The notes below the pieces were generated by a model. It was not told the origin of the DNA and made no database searches. It worked only from the letters and a program-made list of their open reading frames with translations. The position numbers and the translations under genes are program-made. From an uncultured Clostridia bacterium (GTDB taxonomy: Bacteria > Bacillota > Clostridia > Oscillospirales > Ruminococcaceae), in NCBI GenBank assembly GCA_947584825.1, contig CANPWR010000030.1, positions 1 to 13,555 of the forward strand: 13,555 bases of DNA. Reading direction: 5' to 3'. The first letter of the stretch is position 1. Each line of letters opens with the position of its first letter. Positions 1 through 8,302 of the stretch are shown here, one piece after another.

Positions 1-1214
1 GAGAATGTCTTTCTCGGCAGAGCGCCGTCTTTAATAACGGTCGGGAAAAGCTCCGATTTAAGCATATCGGGAAGTATAAACCCTACGCTGTTGTCAGTCT
101 GAGCAAGCTTTTCCAAAACCTCTGTTCCGTGAATGTAATCCACTTTTCCGCCATTTTCTTTTATATAATCGTCTAATACTGCTTGCAGTGAACCTACAGT
201 AAGATTTGAAAGAGGCTTTCCGATATATAATTCCTTTTTAACACCCTTGCAAACGTATGTAAATGCCTGACCCGAACCGCTGTCCGTTTCAGTCAGTGAA
301 AGTGTAGATTTAAGACTAGCCAGCAAGTCGTCGCAATCAACATCTGTGACAATGCGGTGGATAGCCTCAAATTGCAGAGCCTCGCTGTGGAGATTGACTA
401 TCTCAACTAGTGCATATCTTGCAGGGTGAGAGGACATATCTTTATCAGGATTGCTCGCTTTAAGCTCTTCATAATACGCTTTGGCTGTTGCAAGTGAGTG
501 GTTTCCGTCGCCCATAGCAAAAAGTAAAACAGGAGTGTCAGATAAGCCGTACTTCTCATTAAAAGCGTTTTTGTCACCAAGAGCCGTTAATGCACTGTCT
601 ATAGTATCCTTTTGTTCGTCCTGAACAAGATAGCCCTTTATGCTTCCGCCGTTTTTCATAAGGGGAAAATCGTACAGCTTTTCCATTGAGCTGACCTTTT
701 CTCCTATAGGCTCGATCACGGTCTTGTTTTCATCGTCTATCAGTATCATTATGTGCGGCAGTTCAAGACCTGCGCCGCGTCTTACCTTTATTCTCGGAGG
801 TATTCTCTCGACAACTGTTGACTCGGTCGCGCGGACAGGTGAGGAACTTCCCTTTGAGTAATCGTATTGTTCGAGATCTATCATTCCTATCAAACCCTGA
901 CGAAGTATTCCGTTGCTTTGGATTCGCTCGGTGTAGATATATGAATTTTTGTACTCTTTAAAAATATCAGACGAAAGATACTTATTCATCGTCTTATGTA
1001 TGTTTTCTATTCTTGATTCAACATCGCTGTCCGAAAGATAAATCTCAGGCAGAATCATATTTAAAGTAGAAATTTTATCTCCTACGATTTTCTCGACATC
1101 CTTCCAGTAATCAGGCTCGCTTGTATACTGGTCGCAGGCAACGACCGACCAAGCTGACATATCGGTTTTCTCATTTGGCAGCAAAATATCCGCCGGCTTA
1201 AAAGCTGTTGACAT
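1..1214 (-). CDS. DUF1015 family protein, C-terminus cut by window edge
   Basis: About 404 residues are readable from the ATG at 1214 to the window edge with no stop; the last visible residues (LPRKTFS) suggest only a few are missing, since the family is usually a little over 400 residues. The family hallmark GDGNHSLATAKA is visible at about residues 235-246, and the N-terminus (ADILLP...SVVACDQYTSEPDYW) also fits DUF1015. The start is supported by an AAAGGAG site about 8 bases upstream. It lies 27 bases downstream of the ECF S-component gene on the same strand and probably shares its transcript. The biochemical role is not established; in other Firmicutes such genes are often beside serine biosynthesis genes (family knowledge, not visible here). 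Soluble: no signal peptide or membrane segment seen. Confidence 0.9.
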   Translation of the reverse strand, partial: MSTAFKPADILLPNEKTDMSAWSVVACDQYTSEPDYWKDVEKIVGDKISTLNMILPEIYLSDSDVESRIENIHKTMNKYLSSDIFKEYKNSYIYTERIQSNGILRQGLIGMIDLEQYDYSKGSSSPVRATESTVVERIPPRIKVRRGAGLELPHIMILIDDENKTVIEPIGEKVSSMEKLYDFPLMKNGGSIKGYLVQDEQKDTIDSALTALGDKNAFNEKYGLSDTPVLLFAMGDGNHSLATAKAYYEELKASNPDKDMSSHPARYALVEIVNLHSEALQFEAIHRIVTDVDCDDLLASLKSTLSLTETDSGSGQAFTYVCKGVKKELYIGKPLSNLTVGSLQAVLDDYIKENGGKVDYIHGTEVLEKLAQTDNSVGFILPDMLKSELFPTVIKDGALPRKTF

Positions 1215-1241
1215 AGTGTGTTCTCCTTTATAATTAGTATT

Positions 1242-1769
1242 TTATCTTTCGCCTTTATGTACAATACCTGTCTTATTGAGTATCAGAACAATAAGAGGTA
1301 TAAATATGATCTGAATTGCTATCCCGGCAAGTACGTTTAAAAACTCTCCGTTTATAAACATATCAGCTGTGTAAACCCTTCCCTCGTAGCGGAGCGTAAA
1401 ATAATATACAATGTAGAATACTGTTCTTCCGCTGAACATCGAGAGCAGCAGGGAAACATAAACATTTTGCTTTAGCGCCTTATAGAGAAGTCCGCAAAGT
1501 ACACCGTAAGCGCAAAGCTCGACGGCTGTTGCAACACCGAGCGGATACATATCCATTGTTCCGAAAATAAGGGAATAAAGAATAGGTACTAATGCTCCAA
1601 CAACGCCTCCGTATCCCGGACCGCATATCATTCCGCAAAGCAGAATAGGAAACTCCATAGGAAGCAGTCCTGTTCCGAACAGATTAATTCCGCCGAAGAA
1701 CCAAGGAAATAAAATTCCCAATACTCCGAGAATGACCGCTAAAATAAACAATTTTATATTAACTCTCAT
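1242..1769 (-). CDS. ECF transporter S component (substrate unknown)
   Basis: A 175-residue, very hydrophobic protein with about six predicted membrane segments. Features typical of energy-coupling-factor substrate-binding (S) subunits include an early FPWFFGG/PMEFPILLCGMICGPGYGGVVGALVP stretch (split here by segment), then SLIFGTMDMYPLGVATAVELCAYG. S components sit in the membrane, bind a vitamin or related small molecule and pair with a shared EcfT/EcfA module, none of which is in this window. I chose the ATG at 1769 (MRVNIKLF) because GGTGAT precedes it by a few bases; the upstream in-frame ATG at 1826 would add 19 polar residues and lies inside the promoter. First gene of an operon with the DUF1015 gene. 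The ligand cannot be read from the sequence. Confidence 0.85.
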   Translation of the reverse strand: MRVNIKLFILAVILGVLGILFPWFFGGINLFGTGLLPMEFPILLCGMICGPGYGGVVGALVPILYSLIFGTMDMYPLGVATAVELCAYGVLCGLLYKALKQNVYVSLLLSMFSGRTVFYIVYYFTLRYEGRVYTADMFINGEFLNVLAGIAIQIIFIPLIVLILNKTGIVHKGER

Positions 1770-1812
1770 TTTATCACCATTTTCTATTGAATAATTTTCT
1801 TCATTATACAAA

Positions 1813-1841
1813 ATTATATCATACACAGAAGATTATTTCAA
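1813..1841 (-). promoter_or_regulatory. Promoter for the ECF S-component/DUF1015 operon
   Basis: On the minus strand TTGAAA (1841-1836), a 17-base spacer and TATAAT (1818-1813), with TGA just before the -10 giving an extended -10. A second TATAAT-like box lies at 1808-1803. It is divergent from the histidinol-phosphatase promoter. Confidence 0.75.
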
Positions 1842-1871
1842 CTGATTTTTATTCGTCTTAAAGAGTAAGGC

Positions 1872-1899
1872 TTGCTTTTTTTTCAAATTATGGTATAAT
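1872..1899 (+). promoter_or_regulatory. Promoter for the histidinol-phosphatase gene
   Basis: TTGCTT at 1872-1877, a 16-base spacer, and TATAAT at 1894-1899 preceded by TGG (extended -10). The gene's start codon is 33 bases after the -10 box, and an ACGGAGAA ribosome binding site lies at about 1919-1926. Confidence 0.75.
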
Positions 1900-1931
1900 G
1901 GAATTATAAATTAAAGAAACGGAGAATTTGA

Positions 1932-2795
1932 ATGAACGAACTAAAAGGTCTTATAGACTGTCATACACATACATATTTCTCGCCCGATTCAGACGCAGAT
2001 CCTGAACGAATGATCGAGAGGGCGATTGAGCTGGGACTTGATGCTTATGCAATAACCGATCACTGCGAGTGCAACCGCTGGTTTGGCATAGATTACTATG
2101 ACGCAGAGCCTAACGAGCACGATACATACGACTTCGGGAAGAATTTCGACAAATCGCTTGACTGTATAACAAAGCTTAAGGAGCGTTATGCAGATAAAAT
2201 AAACCTTGTCTGTGGAATTGAACTCGGTCAGGCAACTCACGATTTTGAAATTGCTGATAAAGCGGTTGAGGATAAACGCCTGGATTTTATTATTGGATCA
2301 CTGCACGAACTGCCAAATCGTCCGGATTTTTGCTTTATAAATTACAAAAAATATATGCGAAGAGAACTATACAGGCTGTTAGATGAATATTTTCTTGAGA
2401 TTCTAAAACTCTGTAAGTGGGGAAAGTTTGACGTTTTAGGTCATATTACTTATACCCTAAGATATATCGATGGAGAGTACGGAATAAAAATTGACATTTC
2501 GAAATACGATGATATAATCGAAGACTGCTTTAAGATTATTATTCAGAATTCTAAGGGAATAGAAGTAAACACGTCTGGATTGAGGCAGAAGTATGGAAAG
2601 CCTTTTCCTGAGTTTAGGTATATAAAGCTTTATCACGATTTGGGCGGAGAAATTATCTCTCTCGGCTCGGATGCACACCAAGTTGACGACTTGGGAAAGG
2701 GGATTGCCGAGTGCATAAAGATCGTTAAAAGGGCAGGATTTAAATATTTGGCTTACTTCAAAAAACACAAACCTGAGTTCGTGAAAATTGATTAA
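1932..2795 (+). CDS. hisJ: Histidinol-phosphatase, PHP family (HisJ/HisK type)
   Basis: A 287-residue protein, normal for PHP-domain histidinol-phosphatases, which hydrolyse L-histidinol phosphate to histidinol in histidine biosynthesis. The metal-binding motifs are all visible: HTH at residues 11-13, TDH at 42-44, the GIELG glutamate at 97, GSLHEL with His125, GHITY with His171, and the C-terminal GSDAH at 246-249. NTSGLRQKYGKPFPE (213-227) is also typical of this family. The ATG at 1932 has GGAG 7 bases upstream. It is a single-gene unit with its own promoter and terminator, and no other histidine genes are in the window, so a related phosphoesterase activity cannot be excluded. Cytoplasmic. 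Confidence 0.88.
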   Translation: MNELKGLIDCHTHTYFSPDSDADPERMIERAIELGLDAYAITDHCECNRWFGIDYYDAEPNEHDTYDFGKNFDKSLDCITKLKERYADKINLVCGIELGQATHDFEIADKAVEDKRLDFIIGSLHELPNRPDFCFINYKKYMRRELYRLLDEYFLEILKLCKWGKFDVLGHITYTLRYIDGEYGIKIDISKYDDIIEDCFKIIIQNSKGIEVNTSGLRQKYGKPFPEFRYIKLYHDLGGEIISLGSDAHQVDDLGKGIAECIKIVKRAGFKYLAYFKKHKPEFVKID

Positions 2796-2800
2796 ATGAA

Positions 2801-2827
2801 AAAACCTACTGATTTTCAGTAGGTTTT
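2801..2827 (+). terminator. Intrinsic terminator after the histidinol-phosphatase gene
   Basis: AAAACCTACTG (2801-2811), a 5-base loop ATTTT, then CAGTAGGTTTT (2817-2827): an 11-bp perfect hairpin ending in T's, six bases after the stop codon. Because it is A-flanked on one side and T-flanked on the other it could work in both directions. Confidence 0.9.
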
Positions 2828-2957
2828 ATTGTTTACTTAGTTTGTCAAGAAGTAAATTGCAGTAATCTTGATGATCAAATGCTTCATTCATCATTAGAGC
2901 CTTTTGTCTATATCTCTTCTCTAAACGTCTTTGCTTCTTGCATTTAAATATCTAGTC
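2826..2957 (-). pseudogene. Possible remnant of a small coding region
   Basis: Between the histidinol-phosphatase terminator and the radical SAM gene, minus-strand frame 2951-2826 reads about 38 codons with a protein-like, Lys/Arg-rich then amphipathic composition (CKKQRRLEKRYRQKALMMNE, then AFDHQDYCNLLLDKLSKQ) ending in TAA. An in-frame TAG lies just upstream at 2954-2952 and there is no good start codon or ribosome binding site. Either this is the tail of a decayed gene or it is chance. No family recognised. Confidence 0.25.
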
Positions 2958-2968
2958 CTTGCTGCTAA

Positions 2969-3009
2969 GCTCGCCATTGCACAAAGCAAACAAATAATCA
3001 AACTTAAAT
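2969..3009 (+). repeat. Diverged third copy of the GCC-TGCCGTTG dispersed repeat
   Basis: GCTCGCCATTGCACAAAGC followed by AAACAAATAATCAAACT aligns with the first 40 or so bases of the copies at 9979-10066 and 8303-8388 with several substitutions. Like the copy at 9979 it runs into the stop codon of a minus-strand gene (here the radical SAM gene ending at 3004). Confidence 0.35.
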
Positions 3010-3945
3010 AGGCGACAAATCATCCGGTGTCACGCCAGTTAAATCAAATGGCGGAGTGTATTCCTCCTGTGCAGATGAGCGCTCCTGTATATAACCCCTG
3101 AAGCCATATTGTTCAGCTCTGTTTACTACCTTTTCGTATTCAAACGTAGTTATGCGCCTGTTAAGTTCAGGAAAGTTCTCACAAGCTGCTGTAGGAGTAA
3201 ACTGGCTCATTAAACTGAGCAGGAAATTGTACTTTGTCAAAAACCTGCACTCATATAGCCAGTCAAGTATATCAAGACTGTCGTGGTAACAGCCGGGCAA
3301 AACAAGATGCCTTATTATAAGTCCTTTTTTGAGAATTTTTAGTTCGTCGTCTTTGATTCCTCTGTCCCAAACAAGCTTCGGAACTTGCCTGTGCATTTCT
3401 TCCAATGCCTTGCACGCCCTTGTAAAGTAGTTAAAGCACGAGGAATATTTTCTCGACAGTTCAGAGCTTTTGTATTTTAAATCGGGTAGATAAATGTCTA
3501 TATATCCGTCAAACAGCTTTATAGTTTCTACCAACTCATATCCTCCGCAGTTCATTACTATCGGTATATCAAGCTTGTGTTTTACCATATCAAGCGATTT
3601 TAAAATCTGATAGGTATAGTGTGTGGGAGTTACAAGATTTATATTTTCCGCACCCTGTTCTTGGAGATCTAAAAAAATCTGCGCCAAGCGTTCACAGGAA
3701 ATTTCCTTGCCTTTCCCGTATGTGCTTATTTCGGCGTTCTGACAGAAGACGCATCTTAAATTGCAGTTTGAAAAGAAAACCGTTCCGCTTCCTCTTTCTC
3801 CGCTTATGCATGGCTCTTCCCAGAAGTGGAGAGCTGCTCTAGCTATGACTACATTATTATGATTTCCGCAGGCTCTGCAAAAGCCTGCGGAAACTTCTCT
3901 GTCGATATTACATTGTCTGGGACATAGATTACAAAGTTCAGACAA
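3004..3945 (-). CDS. Radical SAM protein, PflA-like (COG1313 type)
   Basis: A 313-residue protein. The radical SAM cluster motif is CNLRCVFC (Cys61, Cys65, Cys68), a CX3CX2C triad that would hold the 4Fe-4S cluster cleaving S-adenosylmethionine. The N-terminus has a second Cys set (Cys5, Cys8, Cys12, Cys23, Cys26; CNLCPRQC and GFCRACG) characteristic of the pyruvate-formate-lyase-activating-enzyme-like COG1313 group. Other family motifs are NINLVTPTHY and PIVMNCGGYE, with DIYLPDLKY in the middle. The start is TTG at 3945; its GGTGAT ribosome binding site is made from the last codons of the upstream EF-G-like gene, whose stop is only 2 bases away, so translation is probably coupled. The substrate of this subgroup is unknown to me. 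Its last bases overlap a dispersed repeat. Confidence 0.85.
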   Translation of the reverse strand: MSELCNLCPRQCNIDREVSAGFCRACGNHNNVVIARAALHFWEEPCISGERGSGTVFFSNCNLRCVFCQNAEISTYGKGKEISCERLAQIFLDLQEQGAENINLVTPTHYTYQILKSLDMVKHKLDIPIVMNCGGYELVETIKLFDGYIDIYLPDLKYKSSELSRKYSSCFNYFTRACKALEEMHRQVPKLVWDRGIKDDELKILKKGLIIRHLVLPGCYHDSLDILDWLYECRFLTKYNFLLSLMSQFTPTAACENFPELNRRITTFEYEKVVNRAEQYGFRGYIQERSSAQEEYTPPFDLTGVTPDDLSPI

Positions 3946-3947
3946 TT

Positions 3948-6038
3948 TTAATCACCGCTTACCGACGCTTCGGCAATTACGTTTGCGACCAAGTGAGATG
4001 GAAGCTGTTCGTATCTCTCCTGTTTTAGTGTGAAGCTGCCTCTGCCCTGAGTCATCTGACGAAGAAGCATAGTAAAGTCGCTCATCTCGGAAATCGGTAC
4101 TTCGGCGATGACCTCTGTCATACCCTTTTCGGATTCCGACGGGTTCATACCGAGCACTCTTCCGCGTCGCTTGTTCAGCTCGCCGATCATATCGCCTGTG
4201 TTTTCATCTGGCACGTTTACATTCAATGCACCGATAGGCTCTAAAAGTACAGGGTCAGCCTGAGCAAGACCTTCTTTATAAGCTATGGTAGCAGCCATCT
4301 TGAACGCCATTTCAGAAGAATCAACAGGGTGATAAGAGCCGTCAACTAGGATAGCCTTCAATCCTACAACAGGGAATCCTGCTAAGACGCCCTTTGAAAT
4401 GCATTCCTGAAGGCCCTTTTCAACAGCGGGGAAATAATTTTTCGGTACTGCTCCGCCGAAGATTTTCTCTTCAAAAATAAGTTCATCAGAAACGCAAGGC
4501 TCAAACTCGATCCACACGTCTCCGTATTGACCGTGACCGCCCGATTGCTTTTTATGTTTTCCCTGAACCTTTACTTTCTTTCTGATGGTTTCCCTGTAAG
4601 GAATTTTTGGAACGGCAAGTTCAATGTCTACTCCAAAATCATTTTTTAGCTTAGAAAGCGCAGAACCTAAATGCTGATCGCCAAGACCCTTTATAATTTG
4701 CTCGTGAGTAAGCTCATCCTGATAGTATTCAAGGGTAAGGTCTTGTTCAAGCAGCTTTGAAACAGCACTTGAAATCTTGCTTTCATCGCCCTGAGCCTTA
4801 GCCTTAACAGCCATTGGATAACAAGGCTTTGGCAAATCAATAGCGTCAAACTTCACAACTCTTGATGCGTCGCATATAGTATCATTTGTGTTTATATCCA
4901 GCTTTGTTGCAACTACAATATCTCCGCAGTTTGCTTCACTAAGTTCGATTTGCTTTTTGCCGACAAGAGTAAACAGCTTTCCTATTTTTATTGCGTTGCC
5001 GTTCGAAGCGTTTACAGCGTCGATACCTGTTTTGATCTTGCCCGACATAACTTTAAGGAACGACATTTTTCCTACAAACGGATCAGCAACCGTCTTAAAC
5101 ACAAATGCACTTAACGGTTCAGACATATCACATTTAACTTCAACAGGAGAACCATCCTTATCGGTTGCAACAGCAATTTCTTCGTCTTTTGAAACAGGAA
5201 GAAGAAGAGAGATCTCTTTCAACAGCATATCAATGCCTGCCAAAGTAGCGGCTGATACACAGGTAACAGGAGTTATAATACCCTCGTTCATACCCTTATG
5301 GATACCGTCTATAAGCTCTTTTTGTGTGAAAGCTTCACCGCTGAAGAATTTTTCAAAAAGCTCTTCGTCTGTTTCAGCAACAGCCTCTGATATTGCTTCT
5401 TTCAATCCCTGCAAACGGTATTCTATCTTGTCACCCAGTTCTGATGTAGGCATTTCTGTTTCAACGGCGTTTCCGCTGTTGTCATACTTATAAGCCTTCA
5501 TTTCAATGAGGTTTACATACGATACGATTTTTCTGTCTGCTATCACAGGTACAACAACAGGGCAAACTGTAGGACCGAACTCAGACTTTAAATCAGTTAG
5601 AACATTGTAGAAGTTTGCATTTTCAGAATCAAGTTTTGTAACAACAAACATTCTCGGCTTTTTCATAGCAACTGCTGCCGAATATGCTTTGTGTGTTCCT
5701 ACATTTACTCCTGATTTTCCCGAAACGGTTATCATAGCTGTATCACAGGCGGATATACCTTCTATCATTTCGCCTGCAAAATCAAAAAGTCCGGGAGTGT
5801 CTAATATGTTGATTTTAAAGCCGTCCCTTTCGTAAGCTGAAAGAGATGTATAAACAGATGATTTTCTTAAAATTTCTTCATTTGTATAATCAGAAACGGT
5901 ATTACCGTCAGCAATTTTTCCAAGCCTTTCACTTGAGCCGCTTTTATAAAGCAATCCCTCGCAAAGAGAGGTTTTTCCTGAGCCTGCATGACCGCAAAGC
6001 ACTATGTTTTTGATTTTTTCATTGTCATATGTTTTCAC
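3948..6038 (-). CDS. EF-G-like translational GTPase (EF-G paralogue)
   Basis: About 696 residues with full EF-G architecture: GTPase domain first, domain II, then domains III-V including KKQSGGHGQYGDVWIEFEP of domain IV. G motifs (numbered from the GTG start) are GHAGSGKT at 16-23, DTPGLFDF at 80-87 and TKLD at 134-137. These differ from housekeeping EF-G, which has AHIDAGKT, DTPGHVDF and NKMD: the catalytic switch-II His is Leu here. This marks the EF-G2/EF-G-like subfamily, whose job is poorly defined, not the canonical translocase or a TetM ribosomal protection protein. An in-frame ATG at 6053 has no ribosome binding site; the GTG at 6038 has GGAGAG 7-8 bases upstream (inside the ATG reading) and gives the family-like N-terminus MKTYDNEKIKNI, so I prefer it. 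Operon with the radical SAM gene. Confidence 0.88.
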   Translation of the reverse strand: MKTYDNEKIKNIVLCGHAGSGKTSLCEGLLYKSGSSERLGKIADGNTVSDYTNEEILRKSSVYTSLSAYERDGFKINILDTPGLFDFAGEMIEGISACDTAMITVSGKSGVNVGTHKAYSAAVAMKKPRMFVVTKLDSENANFYNVLTDLKSEFGPTVCPVVVPVIADRKIVSYVNLIEMKAYKYDNSGNAVETEMPTSELGDKIEYRLQGLKEAISEAVAETDEELFEKFFSGEAFTQKELIDGIHKGMNEGIITPVTCVSAATLAGIDMLLKEISLLLPVSKDEEIAVATDKDGSPVEVKCDMSEPLSAFVFKTVADPFVGKMSFLKVMSGKIKTGIDAVNASNGNAIKIGKLFTLVGKKQIELSEANCGDIVVATKLDINTNDTICDASRVVKFDAIDLPKPCYPMAVKAKAQGDESKISSAVSKLLEQDLTLEYYQDELTHEQIIKGLGDQHLGSALSKLKNDFGVDIELAVPKIPYRETIRKKVKVQGKHKKQSGGHGQYGDVWIEFEPCVSDELIFEEKIFGGAVPKNYFPAVEKGLQECISKGVLAGFPVVGLKAILVDGSYHPVDSSEMAFKMAATIAYKEGLAQADPVLLEPIGALNVNVPDENTGDMIGELNKRRGRVLGMNPSESEKGMTEVIAEVPISEMSDFTMLLRQMTQGRGSFTLKQERYEQLPSHLVANVIAEASVSGD

Positions 6039-6171
6039 TTTATATCTCTCCATTCAAACAGATTTGTAGCATATTAGATATTTTATACAATATATATTAC
6101 TACTAATAATGCAATTATATACTATTTCACTATAAATTGCAAGTGATTTTCAAGAATATTTGTGGAAAATT

Positions 6172-6204
6172 AAAAAATCGCTCTGCAATTAAGCAAAGCG
6201 ATTT
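6172..6204 (-). terminator. Intrinsic terminator after the repeat-rich secreted protein gene
   Basis: On the minus strand AAATCGCT-TTGC pairs with GCA-AGCGATTT (8 bp plus 3 bp across one mismatch) and is followed by TTTTTTAATTTT. It lies 12 bases beyond the stop codon. The roughly 170 bases between 6039 and 6215 otherwise hold only the AT-rich upstream region of the EF-G-like gene, where I could not settle on one promoter. Confidence 0.85.
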
Positions 6205-6215
6205 AATGTACTATT

Positions 6216-7631
6216 TTATTTAACTTTAACTTTCTTTATTTTTTTGCTCCAGCTTCCGCAGACTTTTTGAGTTTTGCCATTAGAGTCCTTATACTCAGCG
6301 TATGGTCTTACTCTTACATAGTAGGTTTTATTGCTTTTGATTTTTCCGCTTTTGATAACCAATTTATTCTTAGTAACAAACTTGTCATATACAGTCTTTT
6401 TGAATTTTTTACTTGCAGAAACCTGAACCTCATAACCCTTAACCTTTTTAAGTTTTTTCCAGGATACGTTTATCTTTTTCTTTGACTTGTTTACAGCTTT
6501 AAGCTTTTTGATTTTTGCTTTCTTTATAGACTTTTCTGCCTTTTCCTTATTCTTATTTGCATTTTCGGTTGTTGGTGTTGGTTTAACATTGGTGGCTTTA
6601 GTCACAGCAGGTTTTGTCGTTGACGGTTTAGTTCCATTCGGTGTAGTTGCTGATGTTTCGTTAGATAAAGGAGTATTTCCTTTTTCGTAATATAATATAT
6701 CTCCGTTTTCATCGTATTTATATTTCTCCCAGCTTCCGTCACTGTACTCAGCTAATAGGAGATAGCCGTCTTCATTGTAGGAATTTTTCACCCAAGTTCC
6801 GTCGTTATACTTTGTATATATACAATTTCCGTTTTTATCATAGGTGTTATCTTCTGAATATCCTTCACTGTCTTCATAGTGTGTTACATTTCCGTTTTCA
6901 TCATAATCTGTTTTTTCCCAGTAACCATTTGCGTCAATAGTATAAACAATATTTCCGTTTTTATCAACTTCAATTGAATAACCGTCACTGCTTTCTGTTA
7001 AAATATGTCCATTCTCTTTATATTCGTAAGTTTCCCAATAGCCTTCGCTGTTCTCATGACGGATAACATTTGCATCATCGTCATACTTGAATTTTTCCCA
7101 TGTTTCATCAAGATAGGTGTAGGTCACCTCTTTGTTGACATCATCATATTCAACGCTGTATCCTTCACCGTCACTGTTTTCATAGTATGTTTCATAACCT
7201 TTTTCATTATATTCGTAATCTTCCCAGTAACCGTCGTCGCTGTCCTCTCTGTGTTTAGTTTTTATGCTTCCGTCGTCAAAATAAGTATAAGTCCATTCTG
7301 ATATATATATATTGCCGTCGCTGTTTTCATAATATATTTGGTCTTCGTTATCGTTATATTCAAACTTCTCCCATGAGCCGTCACTGTATTCAATATATGT
7401 AACGTTTCCGTTTTCATCATAGGTGTATTCAGCATCTCCAAAAAGATCATCAATAATATCACGTTTAATAGAAGTTCTAACAGCGTGCTTACTGATTTTC
7501 TTGAATGTTTTTGCTGTTTCTATAGTTTTTACAGTATTTTCAGTATTTACTGCATTTACAGACGGTACTGCTCCTATAAGGCTCATTGTCATTGCAATGG
7601 ATGTCAATAAAATCATAATCCTTTTTATCAT
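6216..7631 (-). CDS. Secreted repeat protein with basic FN3-like C-terminus
   Basis: A 471-residue protein of unknown function. Residues 1-27 form a signal peptide (MIKRIMILLTSIAMTMSLIG, cleavage likely after VNA). Residues about 68-316 hold roughly 11 degenerate acidic repeats of about 22 residues built on YDENGNV.Y.EYSDGSWEK, resembling YD/Rhs-type or MORN-like aromatic-glycine repeats. A Thr/Pro-rich linker follows (about 325-358), then a strongly Lys-rich domain with INVSWKKLKKVKGYEVQVS and KTYYVRVRPYA, the fibronectin-III-like tail common on Ruminococcus/Eubacterium secreted proteins. The ATG at 7631 has GGAGG about 7 bases upstream; the in-frame ATG at 7664 lies in the promoter region. 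The fold suggests a surface or extracellular binding role; no catalytic motif or sortase signal was seen. Confidence 0.85.
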   Translation of the reverse strand: MIKRIMILLTSIAMTMSLIGAVPSVNAVNTENTVKTIETAKTFKKISKHAVRTSIKRDIIDDLFGDAEYTYDENGNVTYIEYSDGSWEKFEYNDNEDQIYYENSDGNIYISEWTYTYFDDGSIKTKHREDSDDGYWEDYEYNEKGYETYYENSDGEGYSVEYDDVNKEVTYTYLDETWEKFKYDDDANVIRHENSEGYWETYEYKENGHILTESSDGYSIEVDKNGNIVYTIDANGYWEKTDYDENGNVTHYEDSEGYSEDNTYDKNGNCIYTKYNDGTWVKNSYNEDGYLLLAEYSDGSWEKYKYDENGDILYYEKGNTPLSNETSATTPNGTKPSTTKPAVTKATNVKPTPTTENANKNKEKAEKSIKKAKIKKLKAVNKSKKKINVSWKKLKKVKGYEVQVSASKKFKKTVYDKFVTKNKLVIKSGKIKSNKTYYVRVRPYAEYKDSNGKTQKVCGSWSKKIKKVKVK

Positions 7632-7666
7632 AATTTTTCCTCCAAATATTTGATTTCTATACATTT

Positions 7667-7695
7667 ATTATACATCGCTGATAAAAATCGGTCAA
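7667..7695 (-). promoter_or_regulatory. Promoter for the secreted repeat protein
   Basis: TTGACC (7695-7690), 17-base spacer, TATAAT (7672-7667) on the minus strand, about 36 bases before the ATG at 7631. It gives this gene its own promoter independent of the queT gene upstream. Confidence 0.8.
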
Positions 7696-7734
7696 TAGAT
7701 TTTTTCATTAATATCAATAATTATATGTACACCA

Positions 7735-8283
7735 TTATTCTCCGAACTTTATAAGCTTCATAAACGCTCTGTTTTTTTCTAAAAGCTTAAATAGTATAAC
7801 TCCTACCAATGTCACACATACAAGCTCTCCGAGAGCAACCTGACCCATTGACAGGAACAGAGGTAGGTCAAATACATATTTAAGTTCTAATCCTACTAAA
7901 ACTCCGTTAAACACCACAGGCGACAGAGATGCTGTAATTAAAGATGCGGTCAAAGCGAAATTTTCACTCATACCGAATTTATTTGCAAAAAAGCTGGGTA
8001 GATGATTTGAACACAAGACTATTACAACAACGGCAAGCAGAGTTGCGAATGTTCCAACAATCATATCAATCGCGCCGACAGTGCTGATAATATTAGCAAT
8101 AAGACAGCCTACTACCATTGAATAGCAGTATTCTTTTTTGTAAAAGCATAGAAGTACCAATGCCTCTGAAATACGAAACTGAATACTGCCATAGGCAAGA
8201 GAGCCTAAAGCCATTGTCACTGCGACATACAAAGCCGCTGTTACTGATAAAATTGCAATTTTTCTTACACTTAGATTTTTCAT
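7735..8283 (-). CDS. queT: QueT-type ECF S component (queuosine precursor uptake)
   Basis: A 182-residue membrane protein with about five to six hydrophobic segments, the size of the QueT (DUF988) family. SIQFRISEALVLLCFY, followed by the conserved GCLIANI segment and VGTFATLLAV, matches QueT. These S subunits are thought to import queuine/preQ precursors with the shared ECF module (family knowledge; transport by this protein is inferred). I start at the ATG at 8283 (MKNLSVRK) because AAGGAAAG lies about 6-7 bases upstream; the in-frame codons back to 8313 overlap the dispersed repeat. The upstream leader carries a repeat rather than a recognisable preQ1 riboswitch, which is unusual for this family. 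Single gene; no clear terminator downstream. Confidence 0.85.
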   Translation of the reverse strand: MKNLSVRKIAILSVTAALYVAVTMALGSLAYGSIQFRISEALVLLCFYKKEYCYSMVVGCLIANIISTVGAIDMIVGTFATLLAVVVIVLCSNHLPSFFANKFGMSENFALTASLITASLSPVVFNGVLVGLELKYVFDLPLFLSMGQVALGELVCVTLVGVILFKLLEKNRAFMKLIKFGE

Positions 8284-8302
8284 ATACACTTTCCTTTCTG
8301 CT

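Noticed and set aside
3948..6038. Tetracycline-resistance ribosomal protection protein
   Set aside because: G motifs (GHAGSGKT, DTPGLFDF, TKLD) and N-terminus fit the EF-G-like subfamily, not TetM/TetO.
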